This document shows positions 25,226-34,720 of a stretch of DNA of 36,809 nt, in pieces. The notes under the pieces are model-generated. The model was not told where the DNA came from. It saw only the letters and a list, made by a program, of their open reading frames with translations, and did not search any database. The DNA is from Vreelandella songnenensis. GTDB lineage: Bacteria > Pseudomonadota > Gammaproteobacteria > Pseudomonadales > Halomonadaceae. How positions within the stretch are numbered: position 1 is the first letter of the stretch; every line of letters starts with the position of its first letter. The stretch lies in NCBI RefSeq assembly GCF_003002925.1, contig NZ_PVTK01000015.1, positions 1 to 36,809 on the forward strand, in the 5' to 3' direction. A program made the position numbers and the translations under genes.

Positions 25226-26731
25226 TCAGTAATCCTCGTACCAGCTGCGGCCATCCTGGGTAATCATGGCAATGGATGCCACCGGCCCCCAGGAACCGGC
25301 GGGGTAGCGCCGGGGCGGCGTTTCGCGCGCCTGCCAGCCCTCGATCAGTTGATCACACCAGCGCCAGGCGTGCTCGACCTCGTCACGGCGCACAAACAGG
25401 TACTGCTGGCCTTTCATCACTTCCAGCAGCAGCCGTTCGTAGGCATCGGGAATCCGCGACTTGGGAAAGGCACTGTTGAAGTCCAGATGCAGCGGGCCGG
25501 GGCGCAGGCGCATGCCCTTGTCCAGGCCGCTATCCTTGGTGAGGACCTGAAGCGCAATCCCCTCTTCCGGCTGCAGGCGAATGATCAGCTTATTGGAGGC
25601 AATGCCGCGCTGGTCGGGGTCGAAGATGTAGTGCGCCTGCTGGCGAAAGTGAATGACGATCTGGGAAAGCTTTTCCGGCATGCGCTTGCCGGTACGCAGG
25701 TAGAACGGCACGCCTGCCCAGCGCCAGTTGGCCACTTCGGTTTTCATGGCCACGAAGGTTTCGGTCTGGCTCTGGGTATTGGCGTCTTCTTCTTCCAGGT
25801 AGCCCGGCACGGACTGACCATCGCTGGTGCCGGCAATGTACTGGCCGCGTACCACATCCCGGCCCAGCGCCTCGCCGGTAAATGGCTTGAGCGCCTTGAG
25901 CACCTTGACCTTTTCATCGCGGATGGCATCGGCATCCAGATTGGAAGGCGGGTCCATGGCGATCAGACAGAGTAACTGCAGAAGATGATTCTGAACCATG
26001 TCGCGGAGCTGGCCAGCGTCATCGAAGTAGCCCCAGCGGCCTTCGATGCCGACCTTCTCGGCCACGGTAATTTCCACGTGGGAGATATGGTTCTGGTTCC
26101 ACTGGGTACCGAACAAGGGGTTGGCGAACCGCAGCGCTATCAGGTTCTGAACCGTTTCCTTGCCCAGGTAATGATCGATACGATACACCCGTGACTCGGG
26201 GAAAACGGCGCCGATGGCGTCGTTGATCTGTTCGGAGGATTCAAGGTCGTAGCCGATGGGTTTTTCCACCACGACCCGAGTATTGTCATCCAGGCTGCCG
26301 CTGGCATGCAGATTGTGGCAGATATCGCCGTAGATACGCGCAGCCACGGACAGATAAACCACCATGGGGCGTTCGGCACCTTCACGCCACTGGCGAATGG
26401 CGTCGTACCCTTCAGCCGTGGTGAAATCAAGCTGGCGATAGTCCAGGCGCTCGAGAAAACGCTCGATACTCGTTTCATCTACCTCGCTATCCTTGAGCCG
26501 TTTGCGCAGCGCACCGCTTACCTGTTGGCGAAAAGCCGCTACATCGTGCTCCTGGCGTGCCAGCCCCAGAATACGCGTGCTTTCCGGCATCAGGCCTTCA
26601 CGGTCCAAGTGGTACAAGGCAGGAAACAGCTTGCGCATGGCAAGGTCGCCCAACGCCCCGAACAGCGCCAAATCAATGGCATGATCACGTCCGCCTAATG
26701 GGGCGCCTGGGGAGGCATATGACTTGCTCAT
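25226..26731 (-). CDS. zwf: Glucose-6-phosphate 1-dehydrogenase
   Basis: Zwf oxidises glucose 6-phosphate to 6-phosphogluconolactone with NAD(P)+. The 501-residue product has the coenzyme-binding [17 protein letters not shown] (about 24-40), [11 protein letters not shown], the substrate and catalytic segment [13 protein letters not shown] (184-196), and a normal C-terminal domain with FYLRTGKRM. The ATG at 26731 has AGGAG about 5 bases upstream. It heads the zwf-pgl-eda operon, with a perfect TATAAT and a HexR-like site upstream, so induction by the Entner-Doudoroff intermediate KDPG is expected. Confidence 0.97.
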   Translation of the reverse strand: MSKSYASPGAPLGGRDHAIDLALFGALGDLAMRKLFPALYHLDREGLMPESTRILGLARQEHDVAAFRQQVSGALRKRLKDSEVDETSIERFLERLDYRQLDFTTAEGYDAIRQWREGAERPMVVYLSVAARIYGDICHNLHASGSLDDNTRVVVEKPIGYDLESSEQINDAIGAVFPESRVYRIDHYLGKETVQNLIALRFANPLFGTQWNQNHISHVEITVAEKVGIEGRWGYFDDAGQLRDMVQNHLLQLLCLIAMDPPSNLDADAIRDEKVKVLKALKPFTGEALGRDVVRGQYIAGTSDGQSVPGYLEEEDANTQSQTETFVAMKTEVANWRWAGVPFYLRTGKRMPEKLSQIVIHFRQQAHYIFDPDQRGIASNKLIIRLQPEEGIALQVLTKDSGLDKGMRLRPGPLHLDFNSAFPKSRIPDAYERLLLEVMKGQQYLFVRRDEVEHAWRWCDQLIEGWQARETPPRRYPAGSWGPVASIAMITQDGRSWYEDY

Positions 26732-26752
26732 CTCTGCTCCTATATATCGCCA

Positions 26753-26768
26753 AACCACTTTTGTGGTT
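26753..26768 (-). other. Hairpin in the zwf leader
   Basis: On the minus strand AACCAC-AAAA-GTGGTT forms a 6-bp stem with a 4-base loop in the predicted zwf 5' UTR, about 12 bases before the ribosome site. It could stabilise the leader; no stronger function can be argued. Confidence 0.35.
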
Positions 26769-26810
26769 AGATTACCTAAAACCTATCTAAAAAGCGGCCA
26801 ATAGCGCAAC

Positions 26811-26831
26811 ATTATATGTAAATTTACTACA
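26811..26831 (-). promoter_or_regulatory. zwf promoter -10 with adjacent HexR-like operator
   Basis: The minus strand has a consensus TATAAT (26816-26811), preceded without a gap by TGTAGTAAATTTACA (26831-26817), which fits the HexR pattern TGTARTNNNATTACA. No good -35 is present at 16-18 bp, so the operator lies where a -35/-10 spacer would be. The similar 15-mer before edd suggests common control. Confidence 0.65.
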
Positions 26832-26844
26832 AAAAAACCACAAT

Positions 26845-27099
26845 ATCGTTTTTGTCAGCGATTATATCGGTGGCCGCCACCTGCTTAACTTTCTTCATAT
26901 TCACTTTACGCCCTCTCCTCTATCGTCGCTACCGCCTCGCTGCACAAGAGAGCGACGGCAAAAGCGTCCGGTCTTTGCGCCTGAAGGCCCCACTATCGGT
27001 TGCTCTAAAAGCCGTTTTTTTAGAAGAATTTTACGGACGTCAACCAAAAGTCGTGGTGTGATAACCAATTGAACCTTGGCACAACTCAAGAGCGGATCA
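26845..27099. other. Upstream region of trkH without a recognisable gene
   Basis: This part of the 368-bp zwf-trkH gap is AT-richer than its surroundings. Short open frames on both strands lack ribosome sites and family-like content. It must hold the trkH promoter, but I cannot place -35/-10 elements with confidence. Confidence 0.4.
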
Positions 27100-28587
27100 A
27101 TGACCATTTTTCCCGGCCGGCTTCACTATCAGGAAACGTATCGAAACTGGGCGCAAATATTCAAGATCATGTCGGTACTCTGGCTGGTGCTGGCCATGTT
27201 CATGACCCTGCCATGGCTTGTGCTGCTTCTGGAAGGCGACCCGGACGCCGCCGCCTTTGGCCTGTCCATCGTGATTGTGGTGGGGGCGACGCTTCTCGCC
27301 TGGCTGCTGACCCGCGGTGTATCGCTTGAACTGCGACCCTGGCAGATGTTCGTTCTGACTGCGTCGAGCTGGGTCAGCATCACCGGGTTTGCAAGCCTGC
27401 CGCTGATTCTGGGGGCGCCGCAACTGAGCATTACCAACGCCGTGTTTGAGTCGGTTTCGGCGATTACCACCACCGGCTCCACCGTGATGGTGGGCATCGA
27501 GCATCTTTCTGACGGCCTGAAGCTGTGGCGAGGCCTGATGCAGTGGATGGGCGGCATTGGCATTATCGTGATGGGCATCGCCATTCTGCCGTTTCTGAAA
27601 GTGGGCGGCATGCGGCTTTTTCATACCGAGTCCTCCGACTGGTCGGACAAGGTAATGCCGCGAACAGGCGGCATTGCCAAGGCCACCTTGAGCATCTATG
27701 TGGCTCTGACCCTACTGGCCATGATCTGCTACTGGCTAGGCGGCATGCGCCCGCTGGACGCCATTGTGCATGCCATGTCATCGCTCTCGACAGGCGGCTT
27801 TGCCAACTCCGATGCCTCCTTCGGAGCTTATGCGGAAAAGCCCTGGCTCTTGTGGATGGCCAGCGCCTTCATGCTCAGCGGCGCGCTGCCCTTTGTACTG
27901 TATATTCGCTTTATCCGTACCTCACGCAGCGCGCTGTGGAAGGATCAGCAGGTACGCGGGCTCTTGAAGCTGCTGCTGGCGGCGATCCTGATCCTCAGCG
28001 CCTGGCGAGTGCTTCAGGGCGATCACTGGTTCGTGTCGCTCACCCACGTTACCTTCAACGTGATTTCCGTTGTCACCACCACCGGCTACGCGTCGGATGA
28101 TTACACGCTGTGGGGGTCGCTGCCGGTGGTGGCGTTTTTCTACCTGACCTTTGTCGGGGGCTGCAGCGGCTCCACCAGCGGTGGCATGAAGATCTTCCGT
28201 TTCCAGATTGCCATGCTGATGCTGCGTAACCAGCTGCGCTATCTGATTCATGCCAACGGTGTCTTTACCACGCGCTATAACCAGCAGCCGGTTACCAGCG
28301 ATATCTCCAGAAGCGTGGTGGCGTTTTCCTTCTTCTTCTTCATCACCATTGCTGCACTGGCGCTTGGGCTTTCCGCACTGGGGCTGGACCTGGTAACGGC
28401 GCTGAGCGGCGCGGCCACGGCGGTGGCCAACGTGGGCCCGGGGCTTGGCGATACCATTGGGCCCGCCGGCAACTTCACCAGCCTACCGGATGCGGCGAAA
28501 TGGCTTTTGTGCATCGGCATGCTGATGGGCCGCCTGGAAATCCTCACCGTGGTGGTACTGATGACACCGATGTTCTGGCGTCGCTAG
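27100..28587 (+). CDS. trkH: Trk-type potassium uptake membrane subunit
   Basis: This 495-residue protein is the K+-translocating membrane subunit of a Trk system and works with the cytosolic NAD-binding TrkA. It has four pore repeats. Selectivity-filter-like segments are visible as AITTTGSTVMVG, MSSLSTGGFANSD, VTTTGYASDDYTLWG and AVANVGPGLGDTIGPAGN, and the final GRLEILTVVVLMTPMFWR ending is typical. The ATG at 27100 is preferred over a TTG at 27076 because the protein then starts like other family members, although its Shine-Dalgarno is weak. Halomonas species carry two such subunits, TrkH and TrkI, and which one this is cannot be told here. Its stop overlaps the kdpE stop tail-to-tail. Confidence 0.93.
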   Translation: MTIFPGRLHYQETYRNWAQIFKIMSVLWLVLAMFMTLPWLVLLLEGDPDAAAFGLSIVIVVGATLLAWLLTRGVSLELRPWQMFVLTASSWVSITGFASLPLILGAPQLSITNAVFESVSAITTTGSTVMVGIEHLSDGLKLWRGLMQWMGGIGIIVMGIAILPFLKVGGMRLFHTESSDWSDKVMPRTGGIAKATLSIYVALTLLAMICYWLGGMRPLDAIVHAMSSLSTGGFANSDASFGAYAEKPWLLWMASAFMLSGALPFVLYIRFIRTSRSALWKDQQVRGLLKLLLAAILILSAWRVLQGDHWFVSLTHVTFNVISVVTTTGYASDDYTLWGSLPVVAFFYLTFVGGCSGSTSGGMKIFRFQIAMLMLRNQLRYLIHANGVFTTRYNQQPVTSDISRSVVAFSFFFFITIAALALGLSALGLDLVTALSGAATAVANVGPGLGDTIGPAGNFTSLPDAAKWLLCIGMLMGRLEILTVVVLMTPMFWRR

Positions 28588-29306
28588 ATGGCGTGCGCGC
28601 GCACGGGCTCCACCAGAAGCCGATACCCGACGCCAGCTTCGGTCTGCAGCAGTACCGGCGTCTGGGGGTCGTCGCCGAGTTTCTGGCGCAGCCGGCTGAC
28701 CACGATGCGCAGGTAGTGGGTATCGTCCACGTGGGTCGGGCCCCACACTTCCTTGAGTAGCTGGGTCTGGGTCACCACCCGGCCCGCATAGCGGCACAGG
28801 CGGGCCAGCACCGCGAACTCCTTGCGAGTAAGGTGCACCGGCACCTGGTTCAGCGCTACCCGGCGAAGCTCCAGGTCAATGGTGAGCCCCTGGCTTGTAT
28901 AGCAGCTGGCGACCGCCTCGCCCTTCGCCCGCAGCGCCTGACGCTGCACGGCGCGGATACGCGCCAGAAGCTCCTGAATGCCGAACGGCTTGGTCACGTA
29001 GTCGTTGGCACCGTTATCCAGCGAGCTGACCTTCTCTTCTTCACGGTCGCGCACGGAGACCACGATCACCGGCACGCTGCTGTGCTCGCGGATGCCGCGC
29101 AGCACCTCATGGCCGTCCATGTCAGGCAGCCCCAGATCGAGCAGCACCACGTCCGGCGCCTGGGTATACACCGCGCCCAGCGCCTGCTCGCCGTTCTCGG
29201 CTTCGATTACTGAGTACCCCTGGGACGCCAGACTGATGCGCAGAAAACGCCGGATCTGCGGCTCGTCGTCAACAATCAGTATGCGTGTGCTGCCTTCACT
29301 CTTCAT
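28584..29306 (-). CDS. kdpE: KdpE response regulator
   Basis: KdpE is the OmpR-type response regulator that activates kdpFABC under K+ limitation or osmotic stress. The 240-residue product has a receiver domain with Asp13-Asp14, phospho-acceptor Asp57 in VVLLDLGLPDMDG and VTKPF near 106. A C-terminal winged helix with LTRKEFAVLARLCRYAGRVVTQTQLLKEVWG and LRIVVSRLRQKLGDDP follows. The ATG at 29306 has AAGGAG upstream; the frame extends to 29411 but only inside kdpD. It overlaps kdpD by 11 bp and is the last gene of kdpFABCDE. Confidence 0.95.
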   Translation of the reverse strand: MKSEGSTRILIVDDEPQIRRFLRISLASQGYSVIEAENGEQALGAVYTQAPDVVLLDLGLPDMDGHEVLRGIREHSSVPVIVVSVRDREEEKVSSLDNGANDYVTKPFGIQELLARIRAVQRQALRAKGEAVASCYTSQGLTIDLELRRVALNQVPVHLTRKEFAVLARLCRYAGRVVTQTQLLKEVWGPTHVDDTHYLRIVVSRLRQKLGDDPQTPVLLQTEAGVGYRLLVEPVRAHAI

Positions 29307-31980
29307 CGGCTCTCCTTGTGTCGGTCTCCAATAGCGGCAGGGTAATGATGATGGCGGTGCCCCGCCCGCTTTCTGCAGTATCGGCACTGATCGTGCCCCC
29401 GTGGGCGCCAATCATGCCACGGCAGATCGCAAGCCCCAGGCCACTGCCGTGAGCACTGCGGTCGCCGTCGCCACCGCTGTAGAACATGTCGAATACCTGC
29501 TCGCGCAGATCATGAGCAATGCCCGGCCCCTGATCCTCGATGGTGATTACCAGCGTCGCGGGCTCTCCTTCACGCAGATGCGCCTTGATGGAAAGCTCCC
29601 CACCCGGCGGTGAAAATCGCTGGGCGTTATCCAGCACGTTGACCAGCGCCTGTTCGATCAGCGCCGGATGAACGTACAAGAGCGGCAGTGACGCGGGCCA
29701 GGACCGGCGCACCGTCACGTGCTTCAAGGAGTGCCCCAGGCGTTTGAGCGCCGAGTTGATCAGGTCCTCGAACGCCACCCAGTCACGCTCGAGCTTGAGC
29801 GTGCCGTGGCCCAGACGCGTCATGTCCAGCAGGTTCTGGATGTAGCGGTTGAGGCGCTCACTTTCGGACAGAATACCGTCGAGCAGTTCGCGCTGGTCAC
29901 TGTCGCTGAGCTGTGGCCTGAGTTCGATCAGCGAGCTGGTCGCCCCGATGATCGAGGCAAGCGGCGTGCGCAGATCGTGGGAGACCGATGACAGCAGCGC
30001 CGAGCGCAGCCGCTCGTTCTCCTCGGACACCCGCGTGGCGTTGAGCTCGGACACCAGGCGGGTACGCTCCAGCGCCATGCTGAGCTGGCGCACCAGGGTA
30101 TCCATCAGCGCTTCCTGCTCGTGACTCAAGGCCTTGGGAGCCGCCGACAGCTTGAGCGCCAACATGCCCACGCCTTGCCCCTGCACGGTCAGCGGCGTCA
30201 GGCGCCAGGCCTGCTGGCTGAGCGTCTGGGTGCCTCGACCGCTGGGTTTCTGGTGCTGCCAGCTCCATACCGCGGCCTGACGAGCGGTGATGTCCAGGTG
30301 CTCGGAAGCCGGCAGCGCGTGCACTACGCGCACTTCGCTGGCACTTTCGGCACTCTCGAGAAAGGCGGTAGGCACCGCAAAGCAGTCCACCAGGGTATCC
30401 ACCCCTACCTTGGCAACGCCTTTGCTATCGGTCGCCATGGAGAGCTGCTCGGCGTAGCGCAGCAGCAGCCGGGTCTGGTCGCGGCTTGCGCGCAGCGCCA
30501 TCAGCCGCTGACGCCCGCGTCCGGCAAGCTGGCCCACCACCAGGGCTACCAGAAAGAACAGCACCACCGTCAGCAGCTGGCCGCGCTCCACCATCGCAAA
30601 GGTCAGGCGCGGCTGGGTAAAGAAGAAGTTGAACACCAGAAAACCGGCCACGGCGCTGAACATGGCCATGGTGGTGCCTGCCCATACGGCGCTGAACAGG
30701 ACCGCGGCCAGAAACACCAGCGACAGATTGGCAAGCTCCAGCCAGGGTTCCAGCAAAAGCGCCACGCCAAGCGACGCCGCCACGCCCAGGCTGGTGGCGA
30801 TGAATTGAGGAGGACGCAGCCGTAAACCCAGGTGACGCAGCGGCCGACGGCGGTTGCCGCCTCCCTTTGCCACCACGACGATATCGAATGCCTCGGCACG
30901 GGCCAGCAGCCGCTGAGCCAGCGGCCGCGACCATGGCCATGCACGGCGCCTGACCTCGCGCCCCACCACGATGGTAGTGGCATTGATGGCGCGGGCGTAA
31001 TTGACCACTTCCCCCAGCTGGCTTTGCCCCTGCAGGCGTAGCGAATCACCGCCCAATCGGGTCACCAGGCTGAAGGTCTGTTCGACCGCCAACTGCTGCT
31101 CGGCGCTGTCGGCACCCTTGTCTACATAGACGGCGCGCCACACCGCCAGGCGCCGCTCGGCCATCCGATGGGCCGCGCGCACCAGCGATATATCCTCGTC
31201 ACCGCCGTTGATGACCACGACCAGATGCGGCCTGACCGGCCAGGGCCCCGCCCGCCCGCCGGCGTCCATGGCCACCTTTACATCAGCATCGACCCGCTCG
31301 GCCATGGTCTGAATGGCCAGCTCGCGCAGCGCGTTGAGGTTCGACTCGTTGAAATACCCCTCCATGGCGGCCCGGGCCTGCTCGGGGATGTACACCTTGC
31401 CACGCCTTAGACGTTCGAGTAACTCTTCGGGCGTGAGGTCAACCAGCGATACATCGCGGGCGCGCTCGAGCAGCGTATCGGGCACGGTTTCGCGCATGCG
31501 AATGCCGGTAATCCGGGCGACGTCGTCATTGAGGCTCTCCAGATGCTGGACGTTGACCGTGGTCCACACGTCGATGCCCGCCTCCAGAAGCTCCTCGATA
31601 TCCTGATAGCGTCTGGCGTGGCGGCTGCCGGGGATATTGCGATGGGCGAGTTCATCCACCAGCAGAATGCCGGGGCGCCGCGCCAGGGCGGCATCGAGAT
31701 CGAACTCGTGAAACGTTCGTCCGTGGTGCTGCAGGGGCGAAAGCGGAATGCGCGCCAGCCCCTCGCACAGCGCCTCGGTGTCGGCACGCCCGTGGGACTC
31801 CACCACGCCGATCACGATATCCTCGCCCTCTTCCATACGCTCACGCGCGGTGCGCAGCATGGTGTAGGTCTTGCCGACGCCAGGAGCGGCGCCCAGGAAT
31901 ACACGCAAACAGCCGCGCGCCTCCCGGCGCGCGGCTTTGAGTAATGCATCGGGATCGGGCCGCGGATCCGCTGAATACAT
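29296..31980 (-). CDS. kdpD: KdpD sensor histidine kinase
   Basis: KdpD senses K+ and osmotic status and phosphorylates KdpE. The 894-residue protein has the family's full domain order. A cytosolic KdpD domain carries the Walker A GAAPGVGKT (30-38) and LVDELAHRNIPGSRH. A universal-stress-protein domain, four closely spaced TM segments around 420-520 and a GAF-like region follow. The dimerisation helix has phospho-acceptor His668 in SSVSHDLRTPLASIIGA, and the HATPase domain has NVLDNAQRFSP, DQGPGI and GSGLGLAICRG. The ATG at 31980 with GTGGAG upstream lies 4 bp after kdpC; longer starts fall inside kdpC. Confidence 0.96.
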   Translation of the reverse strand: MYSADPRPDPDALLKAARREARGCLRVFLGAAPGVGKTYTMLRTARERMEEGEDIVIGVVESHGRADTEALCEGLARIPLSPLQHHGRTFHEFDLDAALARRPGILLVDELAHRNIPGSRHARRYQDIEELLEAGIDVWTTVNVQHLESLNDDVARITGIRMRETVPDTLLERARDVSLVDLTPEELLERLRRGKVYIPEQARAAMEGYFNESNLNALRELAIQTMAERVDADVKVAMDAGGRAGPWPVRPHLVVVINGGDEDISLVRAAHRMAERRLAVWRAVYVDKGADSAEQQLAVEQTFSLVTRLGGDSLRLQGQSQLGEVVNYARAINATTIVVGREVRRRAWPWSRPLAQRLLARAEAFDIVVVAKGGGNRRRPLRHLGLRLRPPQFIATSLGVAASLGVALLLEPWLELANLSLVFLAAVLFSAVWAGTTMAMFSAVAGFLVFNFFFTQPRLTFAMVERGQLLTVVLFFLVALVVGQLAGRGRQRLMALRASRDQTRLLLRYAEQLSMATDSKGVAKVGVDTLVDCFAVPTAFLESAESASEVRVVHALPASEHLDITARQAAVWSWQHQKPSGRGTQTLSQQAWRLTPLTVQGQGVGMLALKLSAAPKALSHEQEALMDTLVRQLSMALERTRLVSELNATRVSEENERLRSALLSSVSHDLRTPLASIIGATSSLIELRPQLSDSDQRELLDGILSESERLNRYIQNLLDMTRLGHGTLKLERDWVAFEDLINSALKRLGHSLKHVTVRRSWPASLPLLYVHPALIEQALVNVLDNAQRFSPPGGELSIKAHLREGEPATLVITIEDQGPGIAHDLREQVFDMFYSGGDGDRSAHGSGLGLAICRGMIGAHGGTISADTAESGRGTAIIITLPLLETDTRRADEE

Positions 31981-31984
31981 CGTG

Positions 31985-32662
31985 TCACTCCACGGTGTTT
32001 GAAGGGGTATCGTTTGCTGCCGAGTCAGCCCCCGGTGCAGCCGGGTAGCGTTCATCAAGGCTTGCGTTCAGACGCAGCACGTTGATCACCGGCGCCCCCA
32101 GCCAGCCGGTATTCTCAAGGGCAGGCTCAAGCAGCGCGGTCACGCTAGCTTCGTCGATTTGGCGTGCCTGCGCTACCCTTGCCACCTGGAGCCTGGCGGC
32201 TTCCGGCGAAATATGCGGGTCAACCCCGGAACCGGAGGCGGTAATCAGATCGACAGGTATCTGATCGACACTGACACCTTCACGCCGGGCAATGGCCTGG
32301 GCGTCGGCTTCAGCCCGCTCGCGCAGCGCCACGTTGCTGGGTGCCAGATTGGAGCCGGATACACTGGCCGCATCGTTACCTGCGGCAGAGGGTCGGCCGA
32401 TAAAGTATTCATTGCCCACAAAGGTCTGGGCGACCAGGCGGGAGCCGATGACCCTTCCCGAGGCGTCCCGCAGCAGGCTGCCCCCCGCCTGTTCCGGAAA
32501 CAGCCAGCCGCCGACGGCGGTGGTGGCCAGGGGGTAGGCAAGGCCCAGGAGCACGGCCATCACGGCCAGAAAGCGCAGCGCGCTGCTCCACGAGGCGCGT
32601 GTCTGAAGGGCCTCGTCTTCCACAGGTAACGTTTCTTGCTCGACGTTCTCGACAGTTTCCAT
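31985..32662 (-). CDS. kdpC: Potassium-transporting ATPase subunit KdpC
   Basis: KdpC is the small single-span subunit that raises the K+ affinity of the KdpFABC pump. The 225-residue product has an acidic N-terminal extension of about 28 residues, one TM segment (FLAVMAVLLGLAYPLATTAVGGWLFP), then the periplasmic domain with GSRLVAQTFVGNEYFIGRPSA, SNLAPSNVALRERAEA, DLITASGSGVDPHISPEAA and the conserved LNxxLD end (LRLNASLDERY). AGGAGA precedes the ATG. At 225 residues it is longer than the usual 190, owing to hydrophilic extensions at both ends. Confidence 0.95.
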   Translation of the reverse strand: METVENVEQETLPVEDEALQTRASWSSALRFLAVMAVLLGLAYPLATTAVGGWLFPEQAGGSLLRDASGRVIGSRLVAQTFVGNEYFIGRPSAAGNDAASVSGSNLAPSNVALRERAEADAQAIARREGVSVDQIPVDLITASGSGVDPHISPEAARLQVARVAQARQIDEASVTALLEPALENTGWLGAPVINVLRLNASLDERYPAAPGADSAANDTPSNTVE

Positions 32663-32673
32663 CGATGTTTCTC

Positions 32674-34710
32674 CTAAAGGAACAGGGCGATCAGCATGTC
32701 CAGCAGCTTGATGGCAGGGAACGGCAGCAGCAGCCCGCCAAGCCCATAGATGAGCAGATTGCGACGCAGAAGCTCCGTGGCCGAGGCCGCCTTGACCGAC
32801 ACCCCGCGCAGGGCGAAGGGAATCAGTGCCGGAATGATCAGCGCATTGAACAGCACCGCGGCCAGCACCGCCGAAGTGGGCGAGTGCAGATTCATCACAT
32901 CCAGCACGCCAAGCGCTGGAATGCTCGCGGCAAACAGCGCCGGGAGGATAACGAAGTACTTGGCGACATCGTTGGCCAGCGAAAACGTGGTCAGCGCTCC
33001 GCGCGTCACCAGCAGCTGCTTGCCGATTTCCACCGCGCTGATCAGCTTGCCGGGGTCGGAATCCAGATCCACCATGTTGGCGGCTTCGCGGGCGGCCTGA
33101 GTGCCCGAGTTCATCGCCAGACCAAGATCCGCCTGGGCAAGCGCGGGCGCATCGTTTGTGCCGTCCCCTACCATGGCCACCAGGCGGCCGCTGGCCTGCT
33201 CTTCGCGAATCAGCGCCAGCTTGCGCTCCGGCGTCGCCTCGGCAATGTAGTCATCCACCCCTGCCGTGGCGGCAATCGCCGAGGCGGTGATCGGGTTGTC
33301 GCCGGTGATCATGACCGTCTTGATGCCCATGGCGCGCAGCTCGGCAAACTTCTCTGCAATACCGCTCTTGATCACGTCAGACAGTGCCACCACGCCCAGC
33401 AGCTGCTTGCCTTCGGCCACGGCGATGGGCGTGGCGCCGTCTCGGGAAATACGCGCAATCACCTGATCGTAGTCGCCGGGTATCTCGCCGCCCTGCGCCG
33501 TCACCCAGGCGGCGATGGCGTTGGGTGCCCCTTTGCGCAGCGTGCGTCCGCTCGTCAGGTCAACGCCGGATAGCCGGGTCTGTGCGCTGAAGGCTTCAAA
33601 CGTGGCGCCATCGGCCTCTTCACTGAGCTGACTATCCACGCCCTGCTCGGTGGCAAGCGCGACAATCGAGCGGCCTTCCGGGGTCGGGTCGTCCAGTGAA
33701 GTCAAGAATGCCACGTCGCGCAGGCGCTGGCGCGATACCTGCTGGCAGGGGGCAAACTCCGTGGCGCGGCGATCCCCCAGGGTAATGGTGCCGGTCTTGT
33801 CCAGCAGCAGCGTGTCGATGCTGCCGGCAATCTCGACGGCCTTGCCCGACTTGGCCACCAGGTTGGCGCGCAGGGCGCGCTCCATGCCGGCAATGCCGAT
33901 GGCCGGCAGCAGGCCACCGATGGTGGTGGGAATCAAACACACCAGCAGCGCCACCAGCATCACCGTGGACGTTTCCACACCGACGAAGGCGGCCATGGGC
34001 ACCAGGGTCACCACCACGATCAGAAACACCAGGGTGAGCATGGCCAGCAGCACCGACAGCGCCAGCTCCGAAGGCGTCTTCTGGCGGCTGGCACCTTCGA
34101 CCAGGGCAATCATGCGATCCAGCAGCGACTCGCCGGGATTGGCGCTCACCTCGATGATCAGTTGATCCGACAGCACCTTGGTACCTGCGCTGACACCGCT
34201 GTTATCGGTACCGGCTTCACGCAGTACCGGGGCGGACTCGCCGGTCACCGCGGATTCGTTGATGGACGCCGCGCCTTCGACGATGTCGCCATCCGCCGGA
34301 ATCAGCTCACCGGCCATCACCTTCACCCTATCGCCGCGGCGCAGGGAATCGGCGGACACTGGGTGGGTCGAGCCATCGGCATCGAGCCTCTGCGCGGTGA
34401 GTTCCCCCTTGGTCTTGCGCAGTGCCCCGGCGTGCGCCTTGCCGCGTGACTCCGCCAGCGACTCCGCGCCGGTGGCGAACAGCACCGTGGCCAGCAGCAG
34501 CAGCGCAATGGTCAGGGCAAAGCCACCGTTTTCACCCTGGGCAAAGGCCACGGGGGTCAGCGCAAAGCACACCACGGTGCCAATGGCGACCACGGCCATG
34601 ACGGGATTGCGGGCCAGAAGCTGCGGCGCCAGACCCTTGATCGCGCCGGTGACCACCTGCCCCACGGGCAGCGAACGGCGTGGCTTGTTGACTAACGGTG
34701 TATCTGACAT
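32674..34710 (-). CDS. kdpB: Potassium-transporting P-type ATPase subunit KdpB
   Basis: KdpB hydrolyses ATP to power K+ import. The 678-residue product is a type IA P-type ATPase with the TGES actuator motif, the phosphorylation motif DKTGTIT (Asp304), a nucleotide-binding domain with KGAPNAIAAW, MITGDNPITA and the hinge MVGDGTNDAPALAQADLG. The ATG at 34710 has AGGAGA upstream and lies 10 bp after the kdpA stop; the longer frame to 34794 is within kdpA. The spacing to kdpC is 11 bp. Confidence 0.97.
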   Translation of the reverse strand: MSDTPLVNKPRRSLPVGQVVTGAIKGLAPQLLARNPVMAVVAIGTVVCFALTPVAFAQGENGGFALTIALLLLATVLFATGAESLAESRGKAHAGALRKTKGELTAQRLDADGSTHPVSADSLRRGDRVKVMAGELIPADGDIVEGAASINESAVTGESAPVLREAGTDNSGVSAGTKVLSDQLIIEVSANPGESLLDRMIALVEGASRQKTPSELALSVLLAMLTLVFLIVVVTLVPMAAFVGVETSTVMLVALLVCLIPTTIGGLLPAIGIAGMERALRANLVAKSGKAVEIAGSIDTLLLDKTGTITLGDRRATEFAPCQQVSRQRLRDVAFLTSLDDPTPEGRSIVALATEQGVDSQLSEEADGATFEAFSAQTRLSGVDLTSGRTLRKGAPNAIAAWVTAQGGEIPGDYDQVIARISRDGATPIAVAEGKQLLGVVALSDVIKSGIAEKFAELRAMGIKTVMITGDNPITASAIAATAGVDDYIAEATPERKLALIREEQASGRLVAMVGDGTNDAPALAQADLGLAMNSGTQAAREAANMVDLDSDPGKLISAVEIGKQLLVTRGALTTFSLANDVAKYFVILPALFAASIPALGVLDVMNLHSPTSAVLAAVLFNALIIPALIPFALRGVSVKAASATELLRRNLLIYGLGGLLLPFPAIKLLDMLIALFL

Positions 34711-34720
34711 CTCGTTTCTC

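Noticed and set aside
26852..27061. 70-codon plus-strand frame upstream of trkH, considered as a small membrane protein
   Set aside because: It begins at TTG with no ribosome site and only the first 20 or so residues are hydrophobic. The minus-strand frame at the same place also has no recognisable content, and neither resembles a hexR remnant.
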